Shown: piece after piece, positions 41,678 to 50,447 of the stretch | How the letters are laid out: each line of letters starts with the position of its first letter | Numbering within the stretch: position 1 is the stretch's first letter | DNA from: Rubidibacter lacunae KORDI 51-2 | GTDB lineage: Bacteria; Cyanobacteriota; Cyanobacteriia; Cyanobacteriales; Rubidibacteraceae | Reading direction: 5' to 3' | DNA length: 64,000 bases | NCBI RefSeq assembly: GCF_000473895.1 | Contig: NZ_ASSJ01000081.1 | Span: 123,115-187,114, forward strand | Notes under the pieces: generated by a model | Databases searched by the model: none | Told to the model about the DNA's origin: nothing | What the model saw: only the letters and a program-made list of their open reading frames with translations | Position numbers and translations under genes: made by a program

Positions 41678-42219
41678 GACCGCACAGTATATTCGGAACC
41701 TACGCCCACCTTGCTCGAATCGCTCCCGGCAGTATCATGCTGCCGGGGCTACTCTCGCAGTCGCGGGCATTTCTGGAAGATTGCCACTAGCACCAACAGT
41801 ATTGTCTTCTCGTCGTAATCGAGCGCGTGCAGGTGGCGATCGCGTCATTTCCAGAGAGCGGCCTGATGTCGCTGATTTGCTCGCTAAAAATCGAGGGAGC
41901 GATGCGGCAGATAACGAACGAACTTTACTTTGCCAACAAGACTGGTTGCCACATCTGTCGCAGATACTTTGCAAGGCAGTTGGCTTGCAGAAACTGTGGC
42001 GATCGCTATGGAACGCACGCTTGAGTTTTTTAGGTATTCGACCGAAATCCTACGATAGTCGTGCTTTTAGTCGATCGCGCAATTGTATAGAACCTACGAA
42101 GTGTTTAATGCAAGCGACCTCCAGTGAAGAAGTCTCCGGAAGTCAATCCAGCGCGAGTAGGCTTTTCATTGCAGTTTGCTCGACCCGAACTCACGCTATA
42201 TTAGATTGAGATTCGGCAA
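41678..42219. other. Intergenic region of about 540 bp
   Basis: Short frames exist on both strands, but none resembles a protein family. No repeats or RNA genes are seen. Confidence 0.5.
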
Positions 42220-42858
42220 TTGCCCCACCACCCGGTGAATGCAGACTTCACGCCATCCCTTGCGTCACAACACCCCACGCCAAAGGCGGTCGTTCGCGGT
42301 ACTCTGCTAACTGCGTCCCCGATCGTCCGCACCGCCCTGCTTCAGGACTTGCAGGGGGTGGCGGATGTTCTGACCAATAGCTTTCATCCTCCGCACGGAT
42401 TGCGTGCATTAATTCATCCTTTTTTGCGATTGGGCATCCAGGAGGACTTGCGGACGCGTTTGTGTGCCAACGGACAACACTACCTTTGTTTAGCTGCCTT
42501 GGTCTCGGCCGTGACGGCAGGTGGTTGCACTGAGCGGGTTGTCGGGACCGTTGAAATGTCCTTGAGCGTGCCCAAGAACTGGCTGGCACGTGACTATCAG
42601 TCAACTTATCTGTCGAATCTTGCTGTCAGCCCGGAATACCGGCGTTGCGGGATTGCGCGCCAGCTGTTGCGACGTTGCGAACAGGCAACCAGAGAATGGG
42701 GGCTGAACGAGATTTACCTGCATGTCTTAGAAAATAACAAGTCCGCTCGGACCTTATACAACCGCTGCGACTATCATTTGCGACGCGTTGATGTTGACTG
42801 TGCTTCGTGGCTGATGCGACGCCCGCGGCGCCTATTACTCGGCAAGCGTTTGACTTAG
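42220..42858 (+). CDS. GNAT family N-acetyltransferase
   Basis: The protein has up to 212 residues. The acetyl-CoA binding motif is clear: STYLSNLAVSPEYRRCGIAR, then QLLRRCEQATREWGLNEIYL and LENNKSARTLYNRCDYHLRR, the RimI-like core of the GCN5 fold. The first 30 residues are poorly ordered. The only upstream start is TTG at 42220, so the true N-terminus is uncertain. The substrate (amine or protein N-terminus) is unknown. It lies upstream of murD by about 115 bp on the same strand. Confidence 0.8.
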   Translation: MPHHPVNADFTPSLASQHPTPKAVVRGTLLTASPIVRTALLQDLQGVADVLTNSFHPPHGLRALIHPFLRLGIQEDLRTRLCANGQHYLCLAALVSAVTAGGCTERVVGTVEMSLSVPKNWLARDYQSTYLSNLAVSPEYRRCGIARQLLRRCEQATREWGLNEIYLHVLENNKSARTLYNRCDYHLRRVDVDCASWLMRRPRRLLLGKRLT

Positions 42859-42974
42859 GATGACTCCGAGGAGAGTTAGTTCGCGCTACGTTAAGTCAGG
42901 CAAGAGATCGGTTTGCGCCGCTCGTCGTGACGGGCACGATCGACAAGCGACATTGAAGGGCATACGAAGCGGGC

Positions 42975-44354
42975 ATGACAGTAGCGCTGGTAATTGGACT
43001 GGGGCGATCGGGTATCGCTGCCGCACGCGTTCTGGCGCGGGATGGTTGGAGGGTGACGCTTTGCGATCGTAGCGACACGCCCCCGCTTCAGCTTCGCGCT
43101 GCATCGCTGGTCGCTGAGGGCATTGAGGTGCGTTTGGGGGCAGACCCAGTGCTCGAGCCAGCAGCACCTCCGCAACGATTAGTAGCCAGTCCGGGCGTGC
43201 CCTGGGACGCGCCAATCCTTGTGCGGGCGCGCCAGTTAGGGGTCGATACGCTCGGCGAGCTAGAGCTGGCCTGGCGCTATCTGCGCGACAGTCCTTGGAT
43301 TGGTATCACCGGCACGAACGGTAAAACTACAACTACTGCCCTCGTCGGGGCGATCTTGAAAACGGCTGGACTGAATGCTCCAACCTGCGGCAACATTGGC
43401 AACGCGGCATGCGAGGTTGCTCTCAACCGCCAACAGGGCATCGTGCCCGACTGGATCGCAGCCGAGGTCAGCAGCTACCAAATCGAATCTTCGCGCGATC
43501 TAGCTCCGGCAATCGGGATTTGGACAACCTTCACGCCAGACCACCTAGAACGCCACCGCACCATTGACAATTACTTTGAGATCAAGCGATCGCTTCTGCA
43601 GCGCAGTGCTCTTCGCATCCTTAATAGCGACGATCTGCATTTGCGGTCGGTAGCAACAGATATCTGGCCGGATGCGTTCTGGACGAGCATCAAAGGCCGC
43701 GCCCACCTGCCGGTGCCGATAGAGCGCGGCGTTTGTATTGAAGGCGGTTGGGTCGAAGCCTTTGGCGAGCGCGTGCTGCCGGTGTCATCGTTCTCAATGG
43801 TCGGGCATCACAATCGGCAAAATCTGCTGCTAGCCGTTGCAGCAGCACGCTTAGCTGGCGTCGATCTTGAGGCGATCGCGAGAGCCATTACCAACTTCAG
43901 CGGCGTGCCCCACCGTTTGGAGCGTTTGGGCAGCACGCGCGGCATCGAGTTTATCAACGACAGCAAGGCAACGAATTACGACGCAGCCGAGGTCGGGTTG
44001 AGCGCCGTGGACGCCCCGTCGATTTTGATTGCGGGCGGCTTAGCCAAAACCGGTGACGACTCGCGTTGGCTTCAAGCAATTCGCGATCGCGCTGCGGCCG
44101 TACTACTCGTCGGCAAAGCCGCTCCGACGTTGCAGGCCCGACTGCAACAGCTCGGTTACGATTGCGGCGAAATCGTAGAGACAGTGGAGGCTGCGGTGCC
44201 CCGCGCGCTGACCTTAGCCGAAAAGCTGGGGGCACGCGTGGTGTTGCTGTCCCCAGCTTGTGCGAGCTTCGACCAGTTCGCCAGCTTTGAGGAACGGGGC
44301 GATCGCTTCCGGCTGCTGTGCCAGCAGCTTGGTGTTAGTAAGTCGCTGACCTGA
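42975..44354 (+). CDS. murD: UDP-N-acetylmuramoylalanine--D-glutamate ligase
   Basis: MurD adds D-glutamate to UDP-MurNAc-L-Ala in peptidoglycan synthesis, using ATP. The protein has 459 residues. The N-terminal Rossmann domain starts MTVALVIGLGRSGIAAARVL. The central ATP domain has ITGTNGKTTTTALVGAIL (P-loop), NIGNAACE, AAEVSSYQIESSRDLAP and FTPDHLERH (Mg and carbamylated-Lys region). The C-terminal domain has GVPHRLERLGSTRGIEFIND, SKATNYDAA and LLSPACASFDQFASFEERGD. All are family signatures. The ATG at 42975 is well placed. Confidence 0.96.
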   Translation: MTVALVIGLGRSGIAAARVLARDGWRVTLCDRSDTPPLQLRAASLVAEGIEVRLGADPVLEPAAPPQRLVASPGVPWDAPILVRARQLGVDTLGELELAWRYLRDSPWIGITGTNGKTTTTALVGAILKTAGLNAPTCGNIGNAACEVALNRQQGIVPDWIAAEVSSYQIESSRDLAPAIGIWTTFTPDHLERHRTIDNYFEIKRSLLQRSALRILNSDDLHLRSVATDIWPDAFWTSIKGRAHLPVPIERGVCIEGGWVEAFGERVLPVSSFSMVGHHNRQNLLLAVAAARLAGVDLEAIARAITNFSGVPHRLERLGSTRGIEFINDSKATNYDAAEVGLSAVDAPSILIAGGLAKTGDDSRWLQAIRDRAAAVLLVGKAAPTLQARLQQLGYDCGEIVETVEAAVPRALTLAEKLGARVVLLSPACASFDQFASFEERGDRFRLLCQQLGVSKSLT

Positions 44355-44703
44355 GTCTGCTAACCCGAGCCTTCCGTAGCACGATCGACTGCCAGCGGAA
44401 TGTCGCATTTGCCTTAGATGCTTAGCGGTCATTTAACCATCGCGCAATGGCACCTTCAAGTTCTGGAAATGCCAGCGGACGGAGTGTGCCGCCGCTCATG
44501 TTGCTTGCGTTTGGTAGTTGTCCGAGGCACGCGATCGATTATTCGGTTCTAGTTCCGCAGCTAACCTCCACTGCCAACATCAGCGTAGCAATGGCAATTG
44601 ATAGCGATCGCGCGAAGACAGTCGACCTGCTAGTGCCCCAGTCATTTACTAGTTTTCCGGTCTCGCTGGTGCCGAGGGGGCTGGCGACCAACATACGTGA
44701 GGT
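44355..44703. other. Intergenic region between murD and the PadR promoter
   Basis: No supported gene; one 97-codon plus-strand frame here has no family character. No repeats seen. Confidence 0.45.
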
Positions 44704-44735
44704 TTGGCGTTGCACCTATCAAAAATATAAGATAG
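44704..44735 (+). promoter_or_regulatory. Putative promoter and dyad operator of the padR gene
   Basis: TTGGCG (44704-44709) and TATAAG (44726-44731) are 16 bp apart and resemble a sigma-70 promoter. CTATC-N10-GATAG (44716-44735) is a perfect dyad that straddles the -10. PadR repressors commonly bind dyads overlapping their own promoter, so autoregulation is likely. This is inference from position. Confidence 0.4.
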
Positions 44736-44796
44736 CGTAATTCTAGAGGTGCCTTGCCTCTCCTCCGTCAGTGAGATTCTAGTGGAGATAACGGTT

Positions 44797-45171
44797 GTGG
44801 ATACTGCCAAGATGGTGAGAGGAGTAACCCTTGACACGAGGCAAGTCGAACAACCCGCAAAAGTTGCGCCACGGGAAGAACTCGTGCTTCTGGCTCTCTA
44901 TGGCAATGAGCTTTATGGCTTGGAGATCGCTCAAGCTATGGAAGAGGCTAGTACTGGGCGCAAGCAGTTCAAAATTGGTTCTTTGTACCCCACCCTACAT
45001 GGTTTGGAGAAGCGAGGGCTTATCGAATCTTGGTGGGGAGATGAAGAGCGACCCGAGCTAGGTGGTGCCCGCCGACGTTACTACCGGATTACCGGAAAAG
45101 GTCGAGCCACCGTCGACGACTTCCAGCACTTCCGACAAGAGCTTATCCGCTGGCGGCCGTCCCCAACCTGA
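44797..45171 (+). CDS. PadR-family transcriptional regulator
   Basis: About 124 residues from the GTG at 44797, which has GGAG nine bases upstream; ATG 44812 or a start at 44749 are alternatives. The winged-helix signature is present: ELVLLALYGNELYGLEIAQA, then KIGSLYPTLHGLEKRGLIES, with RRRYYRITGKGRATVDDF as the wing and start of the dimer helix. The C-terminal helix is short (subfamily 2-like). PadR proteins usually repress a neighbouring membrane or stress gene. Here the next gene overlaps its end by 110 bp. A dyad lies over its own promoter. Confidence 0.85.
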   Translation: MDTAKMVRGVTLDTRQVEQPAKVAPREELVLLALYGNELYGLEIAQAMEEASTGRKQFKIGSLYPTLHGLEKRGLIESWWGDEERPELGGARRRYYRITGKGRATVDDFQHFRQELIRWRPSPT

Positions 45172-45535
45172 AGTCTGCTATTCCCTCACAGATGCAGATC
45201 TAGACCAATGGGAAGCTGAGCTTACTCGGCGAGAGCGGACGGATAGGCTATATCGGCGCTCGGTGAAATACCTGCGGCGGCCGCCAACCGACACTTGGGT
45301 TACTCGCTGGCTCGTCCCTCCGGTCTTCATGCTCTTAGCGCCTCGCGAACAACGCGAAGAATGGATTGGCGATCTCCACGAGGAGATTCTGAAGCTCAAG
45401 CGCCAGCAGCGATCGCGCGCTTGGATCGAGTTTTTGTGTTGCCTGGAGCTGCTGAGATTAATGGGATCGGCACTGAGTATCAAGCTCGGCGACCTGCGCG
45501 ACTTCATTGCGTCTCTGTTTAAAAAACGTCCCTAG
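45062..45535 (+). CDS. Uncharacterised protein encoded with PadR
   Basis: The frame opens with a GTG at 45062 inside padR and runs 157 codons. The first 40 residues (Ser/Thr/Pro-rich) overlap padR and may not be translated; no later start is obvious. The remainder is basic: DLDQWEAELTRRERTDRLYR, then PPVFMLLAPREQREEWIGDL and HEEILKLKRQQRSRAWIEFL, followed by a hydrophobic stretch and a basic tail. The LAPRExREEWxGDLxEE segment resembles permease-prefix domains found beside PadR genes. I infer a PadR-linked membrane-associated protein; the function is unknown. Confidence 0.6.
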   Translation: MVPADVTTGLPEKVEPPSTTSSTSDKSLSAGGRPQPEVCYSLTDADLDQWEAELTRRERTDRLYRRSVKYLRRPPTDTWVTRWLVPPVFMLLAPREQREEWIGDLHEEILKLKRQQRSRAWIEFLCCLELLRLMGSALSIKLGDLRDFIASLFKKRP

Positions 45536-45575
45536 ATCCAGACGGACTCAGGCTCAATCCCTGAATTCAAAGAAG

Positions 45576-45604
45576 TCCCCAAGCAAGAGCAACTTGCCTG
45601 GGGA
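45576..45604. terminator. Hairpin terminator between convergent genes
   Basis: TCCCCAAGCAAG and CTTGCCTGGGGA form a 12-bp stem with one mismatch and a 5-base loop, followed by ATTTGTG on the plus side. It sits between the PadR-partner stop (45535) and the pth stop (45623) and may serve both. Confidence 0.75.
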
Positions 45605-45622
45605 TTTGTGTCTTGACAATGA

Positions 45623-46228
45623 CTAAGGTTCAACAGCAACCGCGCAACCGTTGTAGCGGTTCATAGCTTGCTCGACGCCCGAACGCAAGCTCAGCTCTGT
45701 TGCCTCGACAGCGAGATCCAGGACTTGCACGATCGCGTCCTTCTCATTGGGAGCAAAGCATCCGAGTACGTGCCCGATTGTTTCCCGTTTGCCGTCGGAC
45801 TTACCAATGCCGATACGCAAGCGTGGAAAGGACTGCGTACCCAGGTGCGAGATTAAGGACTTAATGCCGTTGTGACCGCCAGCCGATCCGGAGAGACGCA
45901 GTCGCAAGCGGCCGACGGGCAAATCCATTTCGTCGTAGATCGCGAGCACCGACTCGGGGGGCAGCTTGTACCAGTCGCAGACCGCGCGGACCGACTCGCC
46001 GGAGCGATTCATGTAGGTAGTGGGTTTCAGCAAGCGCACTTTTCCGAGGCCCGGCGCGGCACCTTCGGCGTATTGTCCTTTGAACCGACGGTTCTCTTGC
46101 CAGGGCAGCTGCCAGGCGATCGCCAAGCGATCTACAACGTCGAAGCCAATGTTGTGGCGCGTGTGGGCATAGCGATCGCCGGGATTGCCAAGACCGACGA
46201 GAAGCTGTGGAATGAGGGGATCGGGCAT
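45623..46228 (-). CDS. pth: Peptidyl-tRNA hydrolase
   Basis: Pth releases tRNA from dropped-off peptidyl-tRNAs. The protein has 201 residues. Motifs are LLVGLGNPGDRYAHTRHNIGF (catalytic His), LLKPTTYMNRSGESV, IYDEMDLPVGRLRLRLSGSA (catalytic Asp) and AGGHNGIKSLISHLGTQSFP, then RLRIGIGKSD. The C-terminal helix is intact. The length and start ATG (MPDPLIPQLLVGLGNPG) match the family. It is divergent from the ABC permease. Confidence 0.96.
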   Translation of the reverse strand: MPDPLIPQLLVGLGNPGDRYAHTRHNIGFDVVDRLAIAWQLPWQENRRFKGQYAEGAAPGLGKVRLLKPTTYMNRSGESVRAVCDWYKLPPESVLAIYDEMDLPVGRLRLRLSGSAGGHNGIKSLISHLGTQSFPRLRIGIGKSDGKRETIGHVLGCFAPNEKDAIVQVLDLAVEATELSLRSGVEQAMNRYNGCAVAVEP

Positions 46229-46308
46229 GGCTGCACGGCGCTGCTAGCATGGTTGCATTGTCAACAGCCTACCCCAAGGCATCGCACCTCGCGACTCGCA
46301 CGCCAGTT

Positions 46309-47112
46309 ATGTCCACGCCGCTTGCGCCCGTGCTGCGCTACCTGCGCGTACTGCGCCTGTTTTGGAGCAGTTCGATCGCTGCCGAGTTAGAATATCCGCT
46401 TAATTTCGCGATCGCGGCACTCAGCAGTGTCGTCGGATTAGCCGGCAGCATTTTCGGGTTGTTCTTGTTCTACCGAACGGGCTATAACTTCGAGAATTGG
46501 CGCTGGGAAGAAGCGCTGTTGGTGATGAGCGCATTTACCCTGATGCAGGGCATTTCGGCAACGCTGCTGGTTCCCAATCTCAATCGCATCTTCGAGCAAG
46601 TTCAGCAAGGCACGCTGGATTTTGTACTGCTCAAGCCGATTGGCAGTCAATTCTGGCTGTCGGCTCGGGTTGTCTCGCCGTGGGGGTTGCCGGATGTCAT
46701 CTTCGGATTCGCGATCGCTGCCTACGCGGGCAGTCGCCTCGACCTGAACTGGAGCGACTATCTTTTCGGATTGCTGCCGTTAATATTCGGCGTTGTCAGC
46801 CTTTATAGCCTGTGGTTTGTCCTCGGTACCACTTGCATTTGGTTCACCAAAATCAACAACGCCACCGAAGTGCTGCGTGGCTTGCTCGAGGCCGGGCGCT
46901 TTCCGATTTCGGCCTATCCAGGGATCTATCGCGTGTTCTTCACGTTTGTCGTGCCAGTCGCGTTTCTAACTACCGTACCGGTGGAAACCGTCCTTGGGCG
47001 CAGTCAAACTATATGGGTTGCCGGTGCTGGTTTTCTGGCTGCGGCGTTGCTCTGCTTCTCGGCAAAGTTCTGGCGCTTCGCCTTGCGGTTCTATACCAGT
47101 GCGTCCAGTTAA
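46309..47112 (+). CDS. ABC-2 type permease (DUF990-like)
   Basis: The protein has 267 residues from the ATG at 46309 (MSTPLAPVLRYLRVLRLFWS). Six hydrophobic segments are visible. The conserved FNFENWRWEEALLVMSAFT-like text (YNFENWRWEEALLVMS) and FEQVQQGTLDFVLLKPI, a coupling-helix style motif, belong to the DUF990 ABC-2 family, whose members occur as pairs with an ABC ATPase and a second permease. Neither partner gene is in the neighbourhood, so they must be encoded elsewhere. The substrate is unknown. Upstream frame codons (46249-46308) overlap the pth promoter and are excluded. Confidence 0.8.
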   Translation: MSTPLAPVLRYLRVLRLFWSSSIAAELEYPLNFAIAALSSVVGLAGSIFGLFLFYRTGYNFENWRWEEALLVMSAFTLMQGISATLLVPNLNRIFEQVQQGTLDFVLLKPIGSQFWLSARVVSPWGLPDVIFGFAIAAYAGSRLDLNWSDYLFGLLPLIFGVVSLYSLWFVLGTTCIWFTKINNATEVLRGLLEAGRFPISAYPGIYRVFFTFVVPVAFLTTVPVETVLGRSQTIWVAGAGFLAAALLCFSAKFWRFALRFYTSASS

Positions 47113-47226
47113 GTCACGCGATCGCGCGCTACTGGGTCGGAACAACGCAGGCGGGGCAGCTCGGCAGCTAGATCCGGCTCTATGATGAGGGGCAGTGTCC
47201 GATAGCTAGCGGTAACTGCCGACGAG

Positions 47227-48435
47227 ATGAGCAAGCAACGCACGATCGCGTCCATCAACGACAAGATCCGCCGCCAACAGGCGACCGTATGGACGGTGGA
47301 GGAGTTGAAAGCACGGGTGCGCGAGGTCGGTACGGCGAAAGCCTTTGCCAGCGTGGATGTGGTGACGACGGGCACCTTCGAACCCGTGGAATCCTCTGGG
47401 GCGATGCTCAACCTCGGGCATACCGATCCGCCGATCAACATTCGCCAGTGCTGGCTCGATGGCATTCCTGCCTATGCGGGTTTGGGTGCAGTAGATTTGT
47501 ACCTCGGTGCTACGGCGATGCCGGACTATACCGATGCCTCCGGCATGGAAGCGGATGCAGCCGCGCGCGATCGTGGGGGCGGTCATGTCATCGAGGATCT
47601 TGTTCTAGGCAAGCCCGTACAACTGCGGGCACTCGGTCAAGTTAGCGACTGCTATCCGCGCGCGTCCTTCGAGACGACGATTTCGCGCACGACGATCAAT
47701 CAGTTTTATCTGCTGAATCCGCGCAATCTCTATCAGAATTTCATTGTCGGCGTCAATGCCGGCGATCGCGTGCTATATACGTACCTGGGCCCGCTGCAAC
47801 CGCATTTGGGCAATGCCGTGTATTCCCATCCAGGCGCGCTATCGCCGCTCCTCAACGACCCGGATTTGCAGCTCGTCGGCATCGGCAGCAAGGTGTTCCT
47901 CGGTGGGGCAACCGGCTACGTTATCGGGGAAGGCACGCAGCATTTTCCGTTACAAAAACGTCTGCCCAATCGCACGCCGATCGGTCCGGCAGCGACGCTT
48001 GCAATCGCGGGCGATGCCAAGTTAATGGACTCGCGTTGGTTGCGCGGCTGCTATTTTCCAAACTACGGACCGTCGTTGATGCTGGGAATCGGCGTGCCAC
48101 TCCCGGTGTTGAGCGAAGACATGGTCGTGCATTGCGCGATTGGCGATGATGATGTCGTCGCGCCCGTTGTAGATTTTTCGATTCCCCGGCGCGTGCGCCC
48201 GACATTCGGACTGGTGACTTACGCGCAATTAAAAAGTGGGCGGATCTCGATTGAGGGCAAACCTGTTCGCACGGCACCGCTGGCCAGCATTCCGAAATCG
48301 AGGCAGGTAGCTGAAGAGTTGAAAAAGTGGATTCTCGCCGGGCAGTTCACTCTCGCCGAACCCGTTGCGCCGATTCCTAAAGACCGGACGTTCCTGCCTC
48401 AAGATCGCCTCGGGTCTCAAATCGCCCTGGATTAG
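47227..48435 (+). CDS. DUF39 homocysteine-biosynthesis family protein
   Basis: The protein has 402 residues from the ATG at 47227 (MSKQRTIASINDKIRRQQAT). Family marks are TVEELKARVREVG, the central SSGAMLNLGHTDPPINIRQC (a conserved Cys and GHxDPP), and GIPAYAGLGAVDLYLGATAM. In methanogens, DUF39 proteins (MA1821 type), together with a ferredoxin-domain partner (MA1822 type), make homocysteine from aspartate semialdehyde and sulfide-like sulfur. No partner is seen beside it. In this cyanobacterium it could support a second route to homocysteine; that is inference. It is a single gene downstream of the ABC-2 permease. Confidence 0.85.
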   Translation: MSKQRTIASINDKIRRQQATVWTVEELKARVREVGTAKAFASVDVVTTGTFEPVESSGAMLNLGHTDPPINIRQCWLDGIPAYAGLGAVDLYLGATAMPDYTDASGMEADAAARDRGGGHVIEDLVLGKPVQLRALGQVSDCYPRASFETTISRTTINQFYLLNPRNLYQNFIVGVNAGDRVLYTYLGPLQPHLGNAVYSHPGALSPLLNDPDLQLVGIGSKVFLGGATGYVIGEGTQHFPLQKRLPNRTPIGPAATLAIAGDAKLMDSRWLRGCYFPNYGPSLMLGIGVPLPVLSEDMVVHCAIGDDDVVAPVVDFSIPRRVRPTFGLVTYAQLKSGRISIEGKPVRTAPLASIPKSRQVAEELKKWILAGQFTLAEPVAPIPKDRTFLPQDRLGSQIALD

Positions 48436-48530
48436 GCATGTCATCAGGACTTGTCGGGCTCGGCCTTTCTGTGCGATCGCTTCGCTCTGGTTTCGAGCAA
48501 TCAGTCGCTGCATCTGTCCGGATCGGCAAT

Positions 48531-48815
48531 TTAGTTCCAGCGACTATTGATGGCGCGATCGCAGCCGGTAATCGACTGAACTCTTATGGCAAGTTCGGTT
48601 AGGTTGTCGTCGTTGCCGCAAAACCGTTCGGCATCGGCACTCGGCATGCCCAGCGAGGTTGTTATCTCAACCGAACAATTGAACCACATTGCTGCAGCGA
48701 GGTTGCTCGCTTCCAAGGAGCGGCGATCGCGAACGCAATACAACAGATACTCATGTGCGCGCAGGGCAAATTCTCGATAGGCGGCCTCGTCGAACCAAGT
48801 TTCTGCTGCTAGCAC
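48531..48815 (-). CDS. Hypothetical protein
   Basis: A 94-codon frame from a GTG at 48815 that is preceded by GGGAG at suitable spacing. The text (WFDEAAYREFALRAHEYLLY, then RRSLEASNLAAAMWFNCSVE) is helical and free of low complexity. I recognise no family. It is soluble, with no signal or membrane segment. It could be a genuine small gene or a chance frame, and it has no near neighbours on the same strand. Confidence 0.4.
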   Translation of the reverse strand: MLAAETWFDEAAYREFALRAHEYLLYCVRDRRSLEASNLAAAMWFNCSVEITTSLGMPSADAERFCGNDDNLTELAIRVQSITGCDRAINSRWN

Positions 48816-49011
48816 GCTTGTAGCTCCCAAATGTTGGCGATCTTAGCGGGTTTGCGAGTGGATCCTTAGTCTCAGGGACGGGATCGATCGCGCTCGGTTG
48901 CTATCAGAGAAACAGTGCCAGTCGCAACCGCAATGAAGCTGTCTCGACAATTGCGCGGTTTCCTCGAATAGTCGGCGAACGTTCCTCGGTGGTTCCTCTG
49001 CTCGCCTCTAG

Positions 49012-49173
49012 CCTGGATTATTCACGAAGATTGTGAAAAAGCCTCAAACCCTTGCTCTAACTAGGCTCCAATCTACGTGTATAGAAACGCACTGTCATTG
49101 AGCGAAAAAGTCTGCAAGCCTTGCAAGGCAAAAGGTTTAGGGTCTCCGCATAAGAGTTCATGAATAATCCATG
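49012..49173. mobile_element. IS1380-type MITE, copy B, 162 bp, with CTAG target duplication
   Basis: It starts CCTGGATTATTCACG and ends TGAATAATCCATG, and CTAG flanks both sides, a textbook 4-bp duplication. The ends match the terminus of the IS1380 element at 63121, so this is a deletion derivative or parasite of that IS family. The interior, including a palindromic GCCTTGCAAGGC, is shared with copy A. Confidence 0.9.
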
Positions 49174-49391
49174 CTAGTACAAGCTTGGCAGCACTTACCG
49201 CGACCGCTGGGCAGAGCCTCTCGCCGCAAGCATCTGTTGTCTCCCCGGGGAGTGTTTGCGCCGCACACAACAGCAAGCTAGTTGAAGTCGGTCGCGCGAC
49301 TGTCGGGCGTTGGGGTAAGTGGTAGAATCGGCGAGGCCTGCGCGGGACCGAGCCTCACCGCACACCCGCGGACTGCTTACCGAGTGAAACG
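49174..49391. other. Short intergenic region upstream of the PfkB kinase gene
   Basis: It contains no coding frame of interest and should include the promoter of the kinase gene. Non-coding DNA from 48816 to here is broken only by the MITE. Confidence 0.4.
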
Positions 49392-50381
49392 ATGAAGAAG
49401 TACGACGTATATGGCATGGGGAATGCTCTACTCGATATCGAGTATGAGGTAACCCCAGAGCTCCTTCAGGAACTGGGTATTGACAAGGGCGTCATGACCT
49501 TAATCGACGCCGACTGCCAGTCAGCACTCATGCAGCGTCTGGGCGCGATCCCGCATAAACGCAGCTCGGGCGGTTCGGCAGCTAACACGATCGTCGCAAT
49601 CGCACAGTTCGGCGGCTCGTGCTTTTACTCGTGCAAGGTGGCGGCCGACGAGTTCGGAACTTCGTACCTGCAGGATTTAGAAGCGTGTCGCGTTGCAACA
49701 AACCTCACCAATGGCGATCGCGAAGACGGCACCACGGGGCAGTGCTTGGTATTTGTCACGCCCGACGCCGACCGTACGATGAATACCTTCTTGGGTATTT
49801 CGAGCCAATTTTCACAGCGCGAGCTGCTTCCCGAGGCCGTGGAGCAGGCTGAGTATCTTTACATTGAGGGGTATCTTGTGACCGGTGACGGCAGCAAAGC
49901 AGCTGCCGTGAAGGCGCGTGAGGTCGCGCAGGCTGCCGGGACGCGCGTGGCACTGTCGCTGTCGGACTTTAACATGGCGAAATTCTTTAAGCCAGGCTTT
50001 CTGGAGATGATCGGGGCGGGTATCGATGCGATCTTTGCCAACGAGAGTGAAGCGCTGACGATGGCAGAGTCGGAGAACCTCGATGACGCGATCGCCTATC
50101 TCAAAACCCTCAGCAAAACCTTTGCCATCACCCGCGGTGCTCGGGGTTCGTTGATCTTCGACGGCGAGACGCTGCTTGAAATTGCTCCCGTTAAAGTCAA
50201 AGCCGTCGATACCGTCGGTGCAGGAGACATGTATGCAGGGGCAGTGCTCTACGGACTGACCCACGGAATGGACTACGCTCAGGCGGGCAAGCTCGGTTCC
50301 CTGGCATCGGCGCAATTGGTCACGAATCTGGGGCCGCGCATGGAAGCGGATGCAGTCAAGGCGCTGTTGATGCAGGTCTAA
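49392..50381 (+). CDS. PfkB-family carbohydrate/nucleoside kinase (adenosine kinase-like)
   Basis: The protein has 329 residues of the ribokinase fold. PfkB signature 1 appears as RSSGGSAANTIVAIAQFGG (residues 57-75) and signature 2 as VDTVGAGDMYAGAVLYGLT near residue 275, with the catalytic Asp in GAGD. The start MKKYDVYGMGNALLDIEYEV and ANESEALTM match the group often annotated as adenosine kinase in cyanobacteria. The substrate could also be a sugar. It acts in the cytoplasm. It is a single gene with a long upstream leader; tandem 15-bp repeats lie behind it. Confidence 0.85.
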   Translation: MKKYDVYGMGNALLDIEYEVTPELLQELGIDKGVMTLIDADCQSALMQRLGAIPHKRSSGGSAANTIVAIAQFGGSCFYSCKVAADEFGTSYLQDLEACRVATNLTNGDREDGTTGQCLVFVTPDADRTMNTFLGISSQFSQRELLPEAVEQAEYLYIEGYLVTGDGSKAAAVKAREVAQAAGTRVALSLSDFNMAKFFKPGFLEMIGAGIDAIFANESEALTMAESENLDDAIAYLKTLSKTFAITRGARGSLIFDGETLLEIAPVKVKAVDTVGAGDMYAGAVLYGLTHGMDYAQAGKLGSLASAQLVTNLGPRMEADAVKALLMQV

Positions 50382-50417
50382 TCCTGGTTTTTGCAGGTTA
50401 GGAACGACGGATTCAAC

Positions 50418-50447
50418 GAGTTATTCAACCCAGAGTTATTCAACCCA
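50418..50447. repeat. 15-bp perfect tandem duplication
   Basis: GAGTTATTCAACCCA occurs twice head to tail, 36 bp after the kinase stop. No function visible. Confidence 0.9.
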
